DNA of 64,000 bases from Corynebacterium sp. NML140438 (GCF_001875725.1 NZ_MLCQ01000019.1:62001-126000), one strand, 5' to 3'. Shown: positions 26,899 through 36,450, numbered from the stretch's first letter. Notes: generated by a model from the letters alone, not told the origin. A program made the numbers and translations.

Positions 26899-29800
26899 CT
26901 AACTTTCTGTTGTTGGAGTTGTTGAGGTTGAAGTCTGTGTCAGGAAGCGGCGGGCACTGAAGCCGAAGAGCAACAGGCCAAGCAGCAGAATCCACACGAG
27001 TGTAGTGCTGCCGGTATCGGGCAACAACCAGCCGATAGTCGACGGCACCCGCAGGGCCCCGTACGTGGATTCGGCGCTGACCACCCCGAGGGCGCCCGTG
27101 GCTGCCTGCAGCGTTGCGGTGCCGCGGTGGCGGAACGTTCCCTCCGCGGGGATGTCCACCGTGACGGTGCAGGTTGCGGACTGGCCGGGCGCCAGCGCCG
27201 CGCGTGCCGCCTCGCACGCGGCGGCGGGGATGGTGCCCTGCTCGCCGATGGTGTGCGGTCCGTCGGGGGTGTGCACCGTCGTCCCTGCCAGGGCTGGGTC
27301 GCGCAGCACCATGTTGGACAGGTCGAACTGGCCGGTGTTGGTCAGCCCGTAGGTGACGTCCATGGTGGTGGCGTGATCCGGCAGCAAGGCGGTATCGGCA
27401 ACACTGGTGACGCCGGACAGCGGGGTGCCCGCGATGTGCTTGTCCAGGGCCACGCTGGCGAACTTGTTCATCGCGGTGGCGGCCCAGGCCTTCCCGGCGC
27501 GGGCGGTATCAGCGGCCTCTGGGGCGAGCACCTTGAACCCGACCGATGGCCTGTCCAGCTCAGTGGGGTAACCCTCCCCCAGCTTGGCGCCCTGGGAGGT
27601 CAGCGCGAACGTGTATGTGCCTTCCGCCTGTTGTTCCTCCACGGTGCACTCGCTGTTCACGGGCACGCCCCACAGCACGTGGGTGTGACCACTGCTCAGA
27701 TCGAAGGGATCGCGGGCGCCGTCGCCGCAGTTCGCGGTGAACTTATAGACGCCGTCGGCCTCCGGGGCGCCCGCGGCCCGCTTGGTGAAGGCCACGTCCA
27801 CCGTGGCGCGCGGGTGGTGCGCCTGCACGCCAACCACCACGGCAGGGTCCTCTGCGGCTGCAGCATCCGGCGCGCCCGCGGGGACGGCCACGGAGTACTC
27901 GTACTCCTTGGCACGCACGTCCTGCGGTGCGACCTCGTCAACCGTGGCTGTGGGTCCCTTGTACACGCCTCGCTCCCAGGCAGCGAACCCCAGGTAGGGG
28001 CGACGGTCACCAGCGGCAACCTCCACCTCGCCGCGGGCACTCAGCGCACCGGAAGCATCCATGGTCAAGGCGCAGGAGGTACCCGCAGGCACCTCGAAGG
28101 TGCGAAGCCCGGTCACGGGCACGGCGTCCGCACCAGGCAGTGGGCGCTCAGGGACGTCGGCCAGCGTGAACTGAACCGGGCGGGTGGCCAGGGTGGCGTC
28201 GCCGTCCTTGCACACCAGCTGGCCGGTGTAACCGGCGGGGTCCGCGCCGTCGAGGTAGCCAGTTTGGCGCATCGCCACCTGCAGGTTCGTGGTGCGGCGG
28301 CTCACCTGGTTCACCAGGTGCAGCTGTGCGCCGTCGGCGGTGACGTCCGCTTCGGCGCTCGGCTGCGCGGTGGTTACGCGAAGTTGCGCGGGCACGTTCT
28401 CCATCGCGATTTCGCGCAGGCTGCAGTGCGCGCCGACGGGCACAGCCGAGTCCACACCTCCGGCAGAGACGTAGCGCAGCCCACCGTCGACCGCGGTGAA
28501 GTCACCCGGTGTCAGCTGCAGGGGCACGCCGGGGACGTCGGTGAGTTCGGTGCCGAGCGCCCGGCACTGCAGCGCGAAGCGCATCGTATTCGCCTCGTTG
28601 AGCAGTCGCATGTCCGAGGGATTGCCCTCGATGTCTTTGCGCAGCGTCAGCGGCGCGGTCTGGTAGGCATAGCGACTCGTCGCACGCACTGCGTTCTGTG
28701 CGGCGTCTTCCTCCACCACGAATGCCGGAGACAGCGCCGCCGTACCGGGCTGCTCGAGTGGCTTGCCCGTCGCCAGCGTCGCATCACCCCGGCTCACCGA
28801 CCAGTCCACCGCGTCCGGCAGCACCGTCGCTTGCAGCGGGCCGTCCTGCGTGTCCGCCTTGAGGTGCAGCGACGCATACGCGCCGAGCTCCACGGTGCAG
28901 GCCGCGCCAACCGGCACTCCAGTCACGGTAACCGTGCCCTCACCGTCCACGGTGGCGCTGCGGCGCAGCAGTTCGGCGTCGCCATCGCGGCACACCACCG
29001 TCACCGGGTGGGCGGGCAGCACCGCGTCGAGTGTGTTGCCCGCGGCCTCATAGTCCTGGCGCGCCGTCCCCGGCAGCACCACGCTCGTCTGCACCGTGGC
29101 GTCGGTGACGCGGCGGGAGAAGGTGTTCACGAACTCCACCTTGTTACCCGCCTTCGCGATAGTAAACGTGTTGCCCGCCTGCCCATCAACGTTGGTGGTG
29201 GCCGCCATGTGGATGCCCGGCTCCGGGGTCAGCGGGTTCTCGGCGACGGTACAGCTGCTGCCAACCACCAGGTCATCCTGGGTAATCACCACGCCGTTGC
29301 GCACCGACGCCTGCAGCGACGCCCCCGGCGTGCCGTCCGGCAGCACACAGCGTAGCGACGCCGGATACTCCCTCTGCAGCCACGCCTCCCGCTTCGCAGG
29401 CGCGATCAGGTGCTTCGTCGCCGGATCGAACTGGACCTTCTTCACGCCTGTGATAGTGGCCCGCTGGTAGGCGAACTCGTCCTCCATCGCCAAGGTAGCG
29501 CGCTCCCCGACCGTGAATGCCACGCCCGGCGCCAGCTCCGTGGACTGCTCACCGCCCGGCGCGTAGTGGCCCACCGTCGTGTGCGTGATTGGGTAGCGCA
29601 CGCCCTGGCTGTTGGTGCGCTCGGTCTCCAGTGGGGTGCGTCGCTCCAGGGTGCACTGGGTGCCCGCGGGAATCTCGGCGGCGGTGAAGGAGCGCTGGGC
29701 GCCGTCGACAAGCTGGAAGGACGACTGGAACGCACCGCACGTCAATTGATAATCGACGCCCACCTTCGGGTACAGCGCCTGCTCCCCGGTGTAGCGCTGC

Positions 29801-32643
29801 GTGATGGTCAGCCCGTTGCCGGCGGGCGTGAACGTGTTGTTCACCGTGGCCGTGTTGGTCGGGCCGGTGATGGTGAGCGTCGCGTTGTCCACGTCGGTGT
29901 CCCAGTTCACGCCGCCGGGCAGCTGCGGGCGCTCTTCGGTGAAGGTACAGGTGTTGCCGTAGGGCACACGCATGGTGGCGCCGGGGCCGTCGTCGACACG
30001 CGGGTCCCCCACCTTCAGCGTGACCGGCGCGCCGGGCGCGACCGTTGCGGTGCCCTCGAGCTTGACCGCCGTGACCTGCCCGTCGGTGACCACGTTGCGG
30101 CTACCGCACGCGAAGTTGAACGTGTAATTCGCTGGCAGGCCGCGCACGCCGTTCGCGGTGACCGCCTTGGCAAGCTGTGCGGTGCCGTACTTGTAGTCGT
30201 AAGCGCGGTTGATAGTGAACGCCTCCGCCTTGCCGTCGCCGACGGTGAGCGTCTGTGGCTCCACGGATGTGCTCTGCAGCTCGTAGCCTTGATCCGCGCC
30301 GCCCTCAGGGGCGGGCGCCTGCGGGCTCAGCGTGCAGGTGGACCCGACCGGGATATCCCTGATCAGGGCGTGCCCGTCCAGCAAGGTGACGGTGCCTTCG
30401 CGCTTGGTGGCGTCGGGGGTGGTGCAGGCGTAGGTGGCGCTAAAGCTCTGTCGCGTCACGGCTGGGAGCGTCGCCGCCGGGCCGGTCAGCACCTGGTGGA
30501 CCTCTACCTGTTCGGTGCGGTAGTCGTAGGTGCTGCGTATCTCCACGGGCACCGTCGGCTGCGTGCCATCTGCTGGCAGCCGGAGCGCCAGCCCGTCCTG
30601 CTGCTGGGTCGCACCGGTGGCGTCCCTGCTGGTCAGGGTGAGGTATTTCTGCTGCTCCACCGTGAGTCCTTCGACGGGGCGCAGCACGCAATCCTGTCCG
30701 CGCGGCACGTTGTCCAGGGTTGCCGGGGCGTCACCGCGCACGGTCACCCTGTGCGCCGGCGCGTTCGTTGCCGGGCAGCTGAGCTCGAACGTAAACGCTT
30801 GATTCTGCAGCGCAGGCGTCGCCGCCGGGCCCTGCACCACGTGGCGCAGCTGCAGCGTCGCGGTCCGCGCGGTGTACTGATTGTCTGCCTCAACAGGAAG
30901 TTTGTCAGTCAGCGTCACCTTCTTCTCGACGCCCCCTTGATTCGCAGCACCATGCTGCCCACCATCCCACTGCAGGTCCAGGTCAGCGCCGGAGACCGCC
31001 GGAGGCGCGGTTTCTTTCAGGGTGCACGTGGCGCCGGCTGGGAGGCCGTCGACAAGCTGGGGGCTGCCGGGTGTGACCTCGCGGGACCCGCTCAACTTCA
31101 CGTCCGGGTACGCGGCCTGGAACCCCTCCGGGGCCGTGCACGCATATGCGATGGTGAACTTCTTGCCCGCAAGCTCCGCGTAGTTGCTCGCCGTGCCGGT
31201 GACCCGCTTGTTCAGCTCCAGCGATGCCGGTGCGAAACGGGACTTCCAGTGCACGTTGCAGTTGATTTCGCGGTTTTGCTTGTTCGCGAACTGCACCTCC
31301 GCGCTGCCCGCAGCGCGGTTCTCCCTGAACCAGATGCCGAGGCGTTCCGCCTCGGCCCGGGACAGCGGCGCGCCGTTGTGAGTCAGACGCGCAGGCGCGC
31401 CCCCGGCGTTGGCCCCAGGCTCGTAGATGAAGGTGTCCGTATCGCCATCGGCGGAAATCGCGCTACAGGTCCACTCCGGCGAGTACCGACGAAACGCCAG
31501 CTCCTTGCCACTCATCGTCGACTGCAACCCAACAGTATCTTCCGGCACACCCTCCGCGTTCAGGCGGCGCAACACCGGCGTAGTACTCGACCCGCCAATG
31601 GGTTCAATCCAGTTACGATGCTGCCCATCCTGGGTGAAAATCCTGGTCACAGGCTTGTCTGAGTCGCCTGTGAACGCCTGCTGCGCTGTGATGTCCGCGG
31701 TGCCCAGTTCCTTGCCTGCCTGGGTAGAGATGCGGTTGAGCGCAATCGCCATCGCGAACGCCTGGTTGCCGCGCGGGTCCGGGTTCCTCGCGTTGCCGCC
31801 AGAGTTCGACGCAATGCCAATCTCAAACGCCGTCGGCGAATCCAACCCAACAAGGAACGTGCCGTAGGTACCGCCAGACTGGTTATCGCAGATGAAGTCG
31901 CGCTTCTTGCCGCCCATGTTGGCCCACTGCCACTGATTCCTCTCGACGCCCGCCCCATACTTCTTCCGACACGCCTCAAGGCTGCCCTTCGGCGTCAGCT
32001 TAATTGGTGGATTGACCGTGCCCGTGCCACCGGAATTCGAGATGTCCACACTGATCATCTCACCGCCGAGCACACTACCTGTGGACTCAGCATCCGCAAC
32101 CATCATGCGAAACGACGGCAGCGGCTGCCCCCGGTACGTAAACTTCACATCCCGAAACGACAACCGAACGAAGCGGTTCTTCTCCGTCTTAAAGATGTCA
32201 TTCGCAGTGGCACCCGCCTCCGCAACGAAGAACGACTGGCCCGCAATCTGATTACCGAACGCCGCCCGGTTCCACGGCGGCTGCTGCCCCGCCGATAAGC
32301 TCCCCTTATTCGACCCAGTCCCCGTATCCGAGGCCTCCACCGTGACCGTGTACGTCAGGGTGTAATCCCCAAAATGCTTCGTCACATTGTGCGTCCCCGG
32401 CTTCGCCATATCCGACGCATCAATCCAGCACATCTGGTTCGCCCACTTCTTGGCGTCCCCATCGGCTTTACGGAAGGAGCAGTCCCCAATGTTGACACGG
32501 TCGTTAGCACTCGCCGCCTGCGCCCCGCTCGAGGGCCCTCCGAGCACCGTCACCAGTGCGAACAGCATGGACACTATTACTGCCGCTGTGGCTCGTCGCA
32601 GCCGAGGCGGTTCGCCAAACACTGGCCAACCCACTGTTGTCAT
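26899..32643 (-). CDS. Giant tip adhesin of operon 1 with about ten Cys-pair repeats (LPDTG)
   Basis: 1914 residues from ATG 32643, with AAAGGCGG upstream. Signal peptide about 1-43. N-terminal domain about 45-455, with DRVNIGDCSFRKADGD and ISNSGGTGTVNPP. From about 470 to 1700 there are ten domains of the DUF5979 type, each with one early cysteine (FTIAYACTAPEG, FNFACGSRN, YQLTCGAFQ) and one late one (ATCTLKE, NTCTFTE, TQCTLER). A last domain resembles DUF7507 (MDVTYGLTNTGQFDLSNMVL). LPDTG at about 1872, helix, basic tail. No vWA domain is seen. It is first in the operon and probably sits at the fibre tip; ligand unknown. Confidence 0.82.
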   Translation of the reverse strand: MTTVGWPVFGEPPRLRRATAAVIVSMLFALVTVLGGPSSGAQAASANDRVNIGDCSFRKADGDAKKWANQMCWIDASDMAKPGTHNVTKHFGDYTLTYTVTVEASDTGTGSNKGSLSAGQQPPWNRAAFGNQIAGQSFFVAEAGATANDIFKTEKNRFVRLSFRDVKFTYRGQPLPSFRMMVADAESTGSVLGGEMISVDISNSGGTGTVNPPIKLTPKGSLEACRKKYGAGVERNQWQWANMGGKKRDFICDNQSGGTYGTFLVGLDSPTAFEIGIASNSGGNARNPDPRGNQAFAMAIALNRISTQAGKELGTADITAQQAFTGDSDKPVTRIFTQDGQHRNWIEPIGGSSTTPVLRRLNAEGVPEDTVGLQSTMSGKELAFRRYSPEWTCSAISADGDTDTFIYEPGANAGGAPARLTHNGAPLSRAEAERLGIWFRENRAAGSAEVQFANKQNREINCNVHWKSRFAPASLELNKRVTGTASNYAELAGKKFTIAYACTAPEGFQAAYPDVKLSGSREVTPGSPQLVDGLPAGATCTLKETAPPAVSGADLDLQWDGGQHGAANQGGVEKKVTLTDKLPVEADNQYTARTATLQLRHVVQGPAATPALQNQAFTFELSCPATNAPAHRVTVRGDAPATLDNVPRGQDCVLRPVEGLTVEQQKYLTLTSRDATGATQQQDGLALRLPADGTQPTVPVEIRSTYDYRTEQVEVHQVLTGPAATLPAVTRQSFSATYACTTPDATKREGTVTLLDGHALIRDIPVGSTCTLSPQAPAPEGGADQGYELQSTSVEPQTLTVGDGKAEAFTINRAYDYKYGTAQLAKAVTANGVRGLPANYTFNFACGSRNVVTDGQVTAVKLEGTATVAPGAPVTLKVGDPRVDDGPGATMRVPYGNTCTFTEERPQLPGGVNWDTDVDNATLTITGPTNTATVNNTFTPAGNGLTITQRYTGEQALYPKVGVDYQLTCGAFQSSFQLVDGAQRSFTAAEIPAGTQCTLERRTPLETERTNSQGVRYPITHTTVGHYAPGGEQSTELAPGVAFTVGERATLAMEDEFAYQRATITGVKKVQFDPATKHLIAPAKREAWLQREYPASLRCVLPDGTPGASLQASVRNGVVITQDDLVVGSSCTVAENPLTPEPGIHMAATTNVDGQAGNTFTIAKAGNKVEFVNTFSRRVTDATVQTSVVLPGTARQDYEAAGNTLDAVLPAHPVTVVCRDGDAELLRRSATVDGEGTVTVTGVPVGAACTVELGAYASLHLKADTQDGPLQATVLPDAVDWSVSRGDATLATGKPLEQPGTAALSPAFVVEEDAAQNAVRATSRYAYQTAPLTLRKDIEGNPSDMRLLNEANTMRFALQCRALGTELTDVPGVPLQLTPGDFTAVDGGLRYVSAGGVDSAVPVGAHCSLREIAMENVPAQLRVTTAQPSAEADVTADGAQLHLVNQVSRRTTNLQVAMRQTGYLDGADPAGYTGQLVCKDGDATLATRPVQFTLADVPERPLPGADAVPVTGLRTFEVPAGTSCALTMDASGALSARGEVEVAAGDRRPYLGFAAWERGVYKGPTATVDEVAPQDVRAKEYEYSVAVPAGAPDAAAAEDPAVVVGVQAHHPRATVDVAFTKRAAGAPEADGVYKFTANCGDGARDPFDLSSGHTHVLWGVPVNSECTVEEQQAEGTYTFALTSQGAKLGEGYPTELDRPSVGFKVLAPEAADTARAGKAWAATAMNKFASVALDKHIAGTPLSGVTSVADTALLPDHATTMDVTYGLTNTGQFDLSNMVLRDPALAGTTVHTPDGPHTIGEQGTIPAAACEAARAALAPGQSATCTVTVDIPAEGTFRHRGTATLQAATGALGVVSAESTYGALRVPSTIGWLLPDTGSTTLVWILLLGLLLFGFSARRFLTQTSTSTTPTTES

Positions 32644-32687
32644 GAAACCGCCTTTTGCTGCCCTAGCTTCCATTGATGAAAGACACA

Positions 32688-32717
32688 ATCATATCGTCCC
32701 CACCAGCGGGACAGCAA
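32688..32717 (-). promoter_or_regulatory. Probable promoter of pilus operon 1 with dyad in spacer
   Basis: Minus-strand TTGCTG (32712-32717) and TATGAT (32688-32693) with 18 bases between. The spacer holds GTCCC and GGGAC as a five-pair inverted repeat (32696-32700 and 32708-32712), a possible operator. The 5' leader to the ATG at 32643 is about 40 bases. Confidence 0.5.
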
Positions 32718-32928
32718 TACTTACAGAGCCTTAAGAAACTGCAGGCTAATAGGGGTGTGCGTTCACTTTTGTGGTGGGCGCAATGCAGCTGTGTGTTGGC
32801 TGTGCACCAAGATCGCCACCTCCCCCTAGCTTTCGGCCAGGCCAATAAGGAAAGCCCGGGTTGGACCTGACGTCCAGGGGCTGACAGCTAGGGCCTGTGC
32901 CGGAATTTGGTGCCCCGTGAGCGAGGTG

Positions 32929-33021
32929 GAGTAACAAAAGACGCATACTATTTTGGTCCAGCCATTCAAACTGCCAGGTTATAAATATGCCAGATGTTTA
33001 ACGCTGCGTGCTTTGTCACTC
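32929..33021 (+). repeat. Dispersed palindromic element B, copy 3
   Basis: 93 bases, left end GAGTAACAAAAGACGCA, right end inverted GAGTGACAAAGCACGCA. The core has CCAGCCATTCAAACTGCC, then AGGTTATAAATATGCCAG. It lies in the gap between pilus operon 1 and ppk2, and is the most diverged full-length copy. Confidence 0.82.
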
Positions 33022-33461
33022 GCCCCCAACCCATACACCAAATTCCCTGTTCTTCCCACGGCGGATTTTGGTGTCAGACCAACACAGTTGCGCTCGTTTG
33101 AGGCGCCTCACTGTCAGCCGCTTCAGCCACCCGTCTGCCCGTTTCAGGCATATACCCCACAGCTACTCCGCGCAGGAGCCGCCCGCTGCAGTGTTTTGTT
33201 AAAAGCGTGAGCGTGCTTAACAGATGGCCTACCCCGTTTGATCTTCATCAAAAGCCCGACCCAATGCTTGGTTTAAGGGGGACAAGGGGGCATTACTCCC
33301 ATCTGCAATTCTATTCACAAAATCCCGACTCCGCTCGTGATGACTGTCCCTACCCCAAGAATTGGACCTTAAGAGCCTTAAAAGACATCACGCGTAACCC
33401 CCGCAAATCCCCTCTCGCACATCGTGGTGCCCAGCCGACTCACAGGCCCAAGCGCCCCAAC
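33022..33461. other. Non-coding gap downstream of ppk2
   Basis: About 440 bases without a convincing gene on either strand. Short frames here have no ribosome site or family resemblance. A small hairpin, GTTAA..TTAAC around 33198-33222, is the only structure seen. Confidence 0.5.
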
Positions 33462-33499
33462 AGAAAAGCAGCAACGGAAAGTCCCACTCTTCCGTTGCC
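33462..33499 (-). terminator. Terminator of ppk2
   Basis: On the minus strand GCAACGGAA and TTCCGTTGC form a nine-pair stem, followed by TGCTTTTCTG. It begins about 23 bases after the ppk2 stop. Confidence 0.7.
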
Positions 33500-33521
33500 G
33501 CCTCCTAGATAGGCTTACACC

Positions 33522-34421
33522 CTAGTCCCCAATCTGATCACGACCCCGCTTCACGATCAGCGGATCCGGCGTCCCCACCACATCATGATCCTTGTTCGTG
33601 TATTCGAACTTGCTCAGGATGTAGCGCATCGCGTTGAGGCGGGCGCGCTTCTTATCGTTCGACTTGATGGTGATCCACGGCGACTCGTCGGTGTCCGTGT
33701 AGCGGAACTGTTCTTCCTTGGCGTTGGTGTAGTCGTCCCACTTGTCCAGGGATGCGAGGTCCATCGGCGACAGTTTCCACTGGCGCACCGGGTCTACCTG
33801 CCGGATGGCGAAGCGGGTACGCTGCTCTTTCTGGGTCACGGAGAACCAGAACTTGGTCAGGGAGATGCCGGAGCCCAGGATCATGTTCTCCAGCATCGGC
33901 ACTTCGCGGAGGAACTCGGCGTGTTGGGATTCGGTGCAGAAGCCCATGACGCGCTCAACGCCGGAGCGGTTGTACCAGGAGCGGTCGAAGAACACGATTT
34001 CGCCGGCGGCTGGGAAGTGTTGGATGTAGCGCTGGAAGTACCAGGATGTGGATTCGCGCGGGCTGGGCTTTTCCAGGGCGACGGTGCGCGCACCACGTGG
34101 GTTGAGGTGCTCGTTGAAGCGCTTGATGGTGCCGCCTTTACCGGCTGCGTCACGACCTTCGAAGATAATGATGTGGCGCTGACCTGTGTCTTTGGTCCAG
34201 TTCTGCCACTTCAGCAGCTCGATCTGGAGGGCACGCTTTTGCTCTTCGTATTCGTGCCTGCTGAGGCGTTCTTCGTAGGGGTAGTTTTCGCGCCAGGTTT
34301 CGATTGGCGTCCCGTCCGGCATGAGCAGCGCCGGGTCATCTTCATCAGTGTCGTCGACGATCCAGCCTTCTACGGCGGCGAGGTCGATCATTGGGAGTTC
34401 GTCATCCTTGTGGTCAGCCAT
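33522..34421 (-). CDS. ppk2: Polyphosphate kinase 2, class I
   Basis: 299 residues. PPK2 class I enzymes phosphorylate nucleoside diphosphates with polyphosphate as donor. Walker A FEGRDAAGKGGTIK (about 87-100), Walker B EIVFFDRSWYNR (about 141-152) and the lid region with KEQRTRFAIRQVDPVRQWKLS are all present. It lies directly downstream of porH-porA, the order recalled for ppk2B in C. glutamicum. Confidence 0.95.
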   Translation of the reverse strand: MADHKDDELPMIDLAAVEGWIVDDTDEDDPALLMPDGTPIETWRENYPYEERLSRHEYEEQKRALQIELLKWQNWTKDTGQRHIIIFEGRDAAGKGGTIKRFNEHLNPRGARTVALEKPSPRESTSWYFQRYIQHFPAAGEIVFFDRSWYNRSGVERVMGFCTESQHAEFLREVPMLENMILGSGISLTKFWFSVTQKEQRTRFAIRQVDPVRQWKLSPMDLASLDKWDDYTNAKEEQFRYTDTDESPWITIKSNDKKRARLNAMRYILSKFEYTNKDHDVVGTPDPLIVKRGRDQIGD

Positions 34422-34516
34422 GTATTTAGCTTAACCCCATTGCCCCCGTATCGGCGCTGTTTGTTGTTTTTTATTTATCGACGCCACCCCCGTTTTCCCA
34501 CGCCCTCCCAAAAGGA

Positions 34517-34545
34517 AAACCCCGCCACGTTTTGTGGCGGGGTTT
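34517..34545 (-). terminator. Terminator of the porH-porA transcript
   Basis: Perfect 12-pair stem AAACCCCGCCAC/GTGGCGGGGTTT with a five-base loop, followed on the minus strand by TTTTCC. It starts 14 bases after the porA stop codon. Confidence 0.88.
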
Positions 34546-34558
34546 GTATCAGGGGGTC

Positions 34559-34687
34559 TTAGGAAACCAGACCGATAAGCTTCACTACAGCGTCAGCGAT
34601 GTCGCCGAGCTTGCCCAGGATTGAGAGCAGAGCGCCTGCTACGTGACCATCAGACGAGAGGAACTTCCAGTTCTCGAGTGCCTGCAT
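34559..34687 (-). CDS. porA: PorA-like small cell-wall channel peptide
   Basis: 42 residues, AAGGAG eight bases before the ATG. One amphipathic helix, ending DIADAVVKLIGLVS, like the C-terminus of C. glutamicum PorA (AVADLIGLLG as recalled). There is no signal peptide, as in known PorA. PorA and PorH together form the main cation channel of the mycolate outer layer and carry O-linked mycolate. Located just downstream of porH and upstream of ppk2, as in C. glutamicum. Confidence 0.82.
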   Translation of the reverse strand: MQALENWKFLSSDGHVAGALLSILGKLGDIADAVVKLIGLVS

Positions 34688-34729
34688 GTTAGACTCCTTA
34701 TCTTCGCAAAGGTTGTTGTTGTCGGTTAA

Positions 34730-34894
34730 TTACTTCTTGGAAGGAACCTGGGTAGCCCCGGTAAAGTCCTTAGCCTTATCACCAAGACCACCGAACTGCA
34801 GAAGCACATCAGGAACAGCGCGGAACAACTTAACGATTGCAGATGCGAAGGTGTTGAAGTCCTTCAGCGCGTCGACGATGACGGCGAGATCCAT
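34730..34894 (-). CDS. porH: PorH-like small cell-wall channel peptide
   Basis: 54 residues, AAGGGG before the ATG. It starts MDLAVIVDALKDFNTF and contains a long amphipathic helix, LFRAVPDVLLQFGGLGDKAK, resembling PorH of C. glutamicum (which also starts MDL). No signal peptide. Expected to pair with PorA in the mycomembrane. In C. glutamicum groEL lies close upstream; here about 12 kb intervenes. Confidence 0.82.
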   Translation of the reverse strand: MDLAVIVDALKDFNTFASAIVKLFRAVPDVLLQFGGLGDKAKDFTGATQVPSKK

Positions 34895-35470
34895 ACTTAC
34901 CCCTTACAGGTCATGACACGACGGACACATGCCCGACTGTCTGGTTTATATTCTCGACCCCCTGGCGGGATGTCTTAATCGCTTATTCTGCACATATTTT
35001 TAGCTCACGTCAAGGCTTTGGGAATGATTCACCTCACATTAGGGGCACCCGGCACGTGTACCTTACATGCATAACGCGGCTACAAACTTTCAAGTAAGTT
35101 CTCCCAACACATCCCCCCAAAATCATAAATACTACTTAAGCTGAGCAAACACGTTTATACGTTTCAGCGTGAACTATTCTTCTACCGTTTCTTTGAGTTT
35201 CCTGTATAAAAGCGACACTCGGACCATTGTTTCACGGTCCCGTAATTCTGAAAGTTCGCTGAGCACGGATCGTTACGGCTTTCGCTTCCACCCCACCGCC
35301 ACGACGATCTCTCACCCCAGCTAAAAAGCGTTCGGCATTAGCGAACGTTCGGCAATACCGAACACCCCAAGCCATGTTGATTGGCATGCCCACCTTAGGC
35401 CAGATTTTTCGCCCGGCCGCAAATGCCAATCACTGTCGTCGATACAACAGTTCCTCGTGTCGGTGCGGTC
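34895..35470. other. AT-rich intergenic region upstream of porH
   Basis: No convincing gene. It probably contains the porH promoter (AT-rich stretches at 34945-35010 on the minus strand). At 35328-35363 two adjacent hairpins share arms, CGTTCG/CGAACG and GTTCGG/CCGAAC, a possible binding site. A 65-codon minus-strand frame at 35232-35429 has no ribosome site and no recognisable product. Confidence 0.4.
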
Positions 35471-35546
35471 TCGACAAACCTTTTCAATCGTGTAAAATCC
35501 GATACATAGTTTCCCCGTTCTCCTCGGAGGCGGGTTTTCTTTTTGC
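35471..35546 (+). ncRNA. Candidate very short transcript (promoter followed at once by terminator)
   Basis: TCGACA (35471-35476), 16 bases, TGTAAAAT with -10 TAAAAT (35493-35498), then a hairpin built on CCCCG/CGGGG-like arms with CTCC/GGAG and TTTTCTTTTT (35513-35546). The predicted RNA is only about 40 bases. It may be a small RNA, an attenuator remnant, or simply the terminator of a lost gene. Confidence 0.3.
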
Positions 35547-35662
35547 CTAGTTTCGCATGTGGAGCTCTATCACGCTGTTATTAGTGGGTCACGTCTATGA
35601 CTAATGATGGCAAAAGAGGAAATGCTGGCGTGGCGACGGGCCGGTTACCGGAGCGTTGTCGC

Positions 35663-35691
35663 CTGGAGCCGCGTAGGCTCCAGAGCTTTTT
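35663..35691 (+). terminator. Orphan terminator
   Basis: CTGGAGCC and GGCTCCAG form a perfect eight-pair stem with a GCGTA loop, followed by AGCTTTTTG. No intact gene precedes it, so it probably belonged to a lost gene. Confidence 0.6.
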
Positions 35692-35828
35692 GACACCTCA
35701 GAGAATCCGTTTTTAAAGCTAATGCCTAGGGATAATCGCCTTTTCGTGAGATTCATGTCTCCTCACGCCTCAGTCCGAAGCCAGCCAAAGCCCTGTCACG
35801 CGATCGTACCCGCCTGCAACTCCACTGA

Positions 35829-36188
35829 TTTCTATACACTTTTCTGAACACGTCTATTGAATCGTCCCGGTGTAGCATCACTGGACCCGTTTCGCCTGCC
35901 GAGGAACACACGCAGGTTGCCTGTTCGCATCACGGAAAATTTGTCACCGAAGTCGTTGACGCTTGCGAGATAGAACGGCTTTTCCGCGACCGAGAAACGC
36001 TTCAGGACGCAACGCTGGCGCTGGTTCGCGTCGCCAGCGACAAAGGCAACCGCACAGGCCTCGACGAAGTCATCGAGCTTTTAGGGTTTTCCCGGTCCGA
36101 GCTAGAGGCCGAACTTTCAGCCGAGGTTCACAGCTGCAAGCACGGCTATGCAGCACAAGTCACCCCACGCATGAGTCTGCCTCATTGA
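35829..36188 (+). pseudogene. Open frame without start codon, unknown family
   Basis: An open stretch of 119 codons without a usable start. It reads GKFVTEVVDACEIERLFRDR, then ALVRVASDKGNRTGLDEVIE, which looks like real coding sequence (helical, acidic, codon use like the neighbours). It ends at TGA 36186. The next frame (36175 on) overlaps it, so a frameshift may separate two parts of one former gene. Family not recognised. Confidence 0.35.
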
Positions 36189-36450
36189 CGACGCCATCTA
36201 CGGCCTAGAAACCTCCAGCACAGAGATACGGAAATTGGAGTCGCTCGCTGAACAAAGTGGTTGTGATCCTGGAGCTTTCATCCGCGAGTCCGTGATCACC
36301 AAACACCGCGAAGGCATGACCACACCCGAGGTCTGAGACTGGATAGCACACGTCACCGGCCGGCGCCCAGCACCAACCTCGGTAAGGACCTGAATTACTG
36401 ACAGACGCAACGGCTACATCGGAGCTGCCCGGAGGATGTTATCGGCAAAA
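36175..36450 (+). pseudogene. Frame interrupted by two TGA codons
   Basis: Reads LIDDAIYGLETSSTEIRKLE, ESVITKHREGMTTPEV, TGA (36334), DWIAHVTGRRPAPTSVRT, TGA (36391), ITDRRNGYIGAARRML. Helical, DNA-binding-like composition. Both TGA codons stand where tryptophan would fit, so simple G-to-A mutations of TGG would explain them. Family not recognised. Probably a decayed accessory gene. Confidence 0.35.

Noticed and set aside
27127-29355. 742-codon and neighbouring 750-codon plus-strand frames opposite the tip adhesin
   Set aside because: Same codon-phase shadow effect; composition is not that of a real protein and the minus strand has signal peptide, repeats and LPDTG.
34485-34545. Terminator-like stem considered as a riboswitch upstream of ppk2
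   Set aside because: Perfect stem with T run placed right after porA; a plain terminator explains it and no aptamer-like structure is seen before ppk2.
35963-36208. 81-codon plus-strand frame MRDRTAFPRPRNASG
   Set aside because: Arg/Pro/His-rich alternative frame of the better open frame 35829-36188; no ribosome site.
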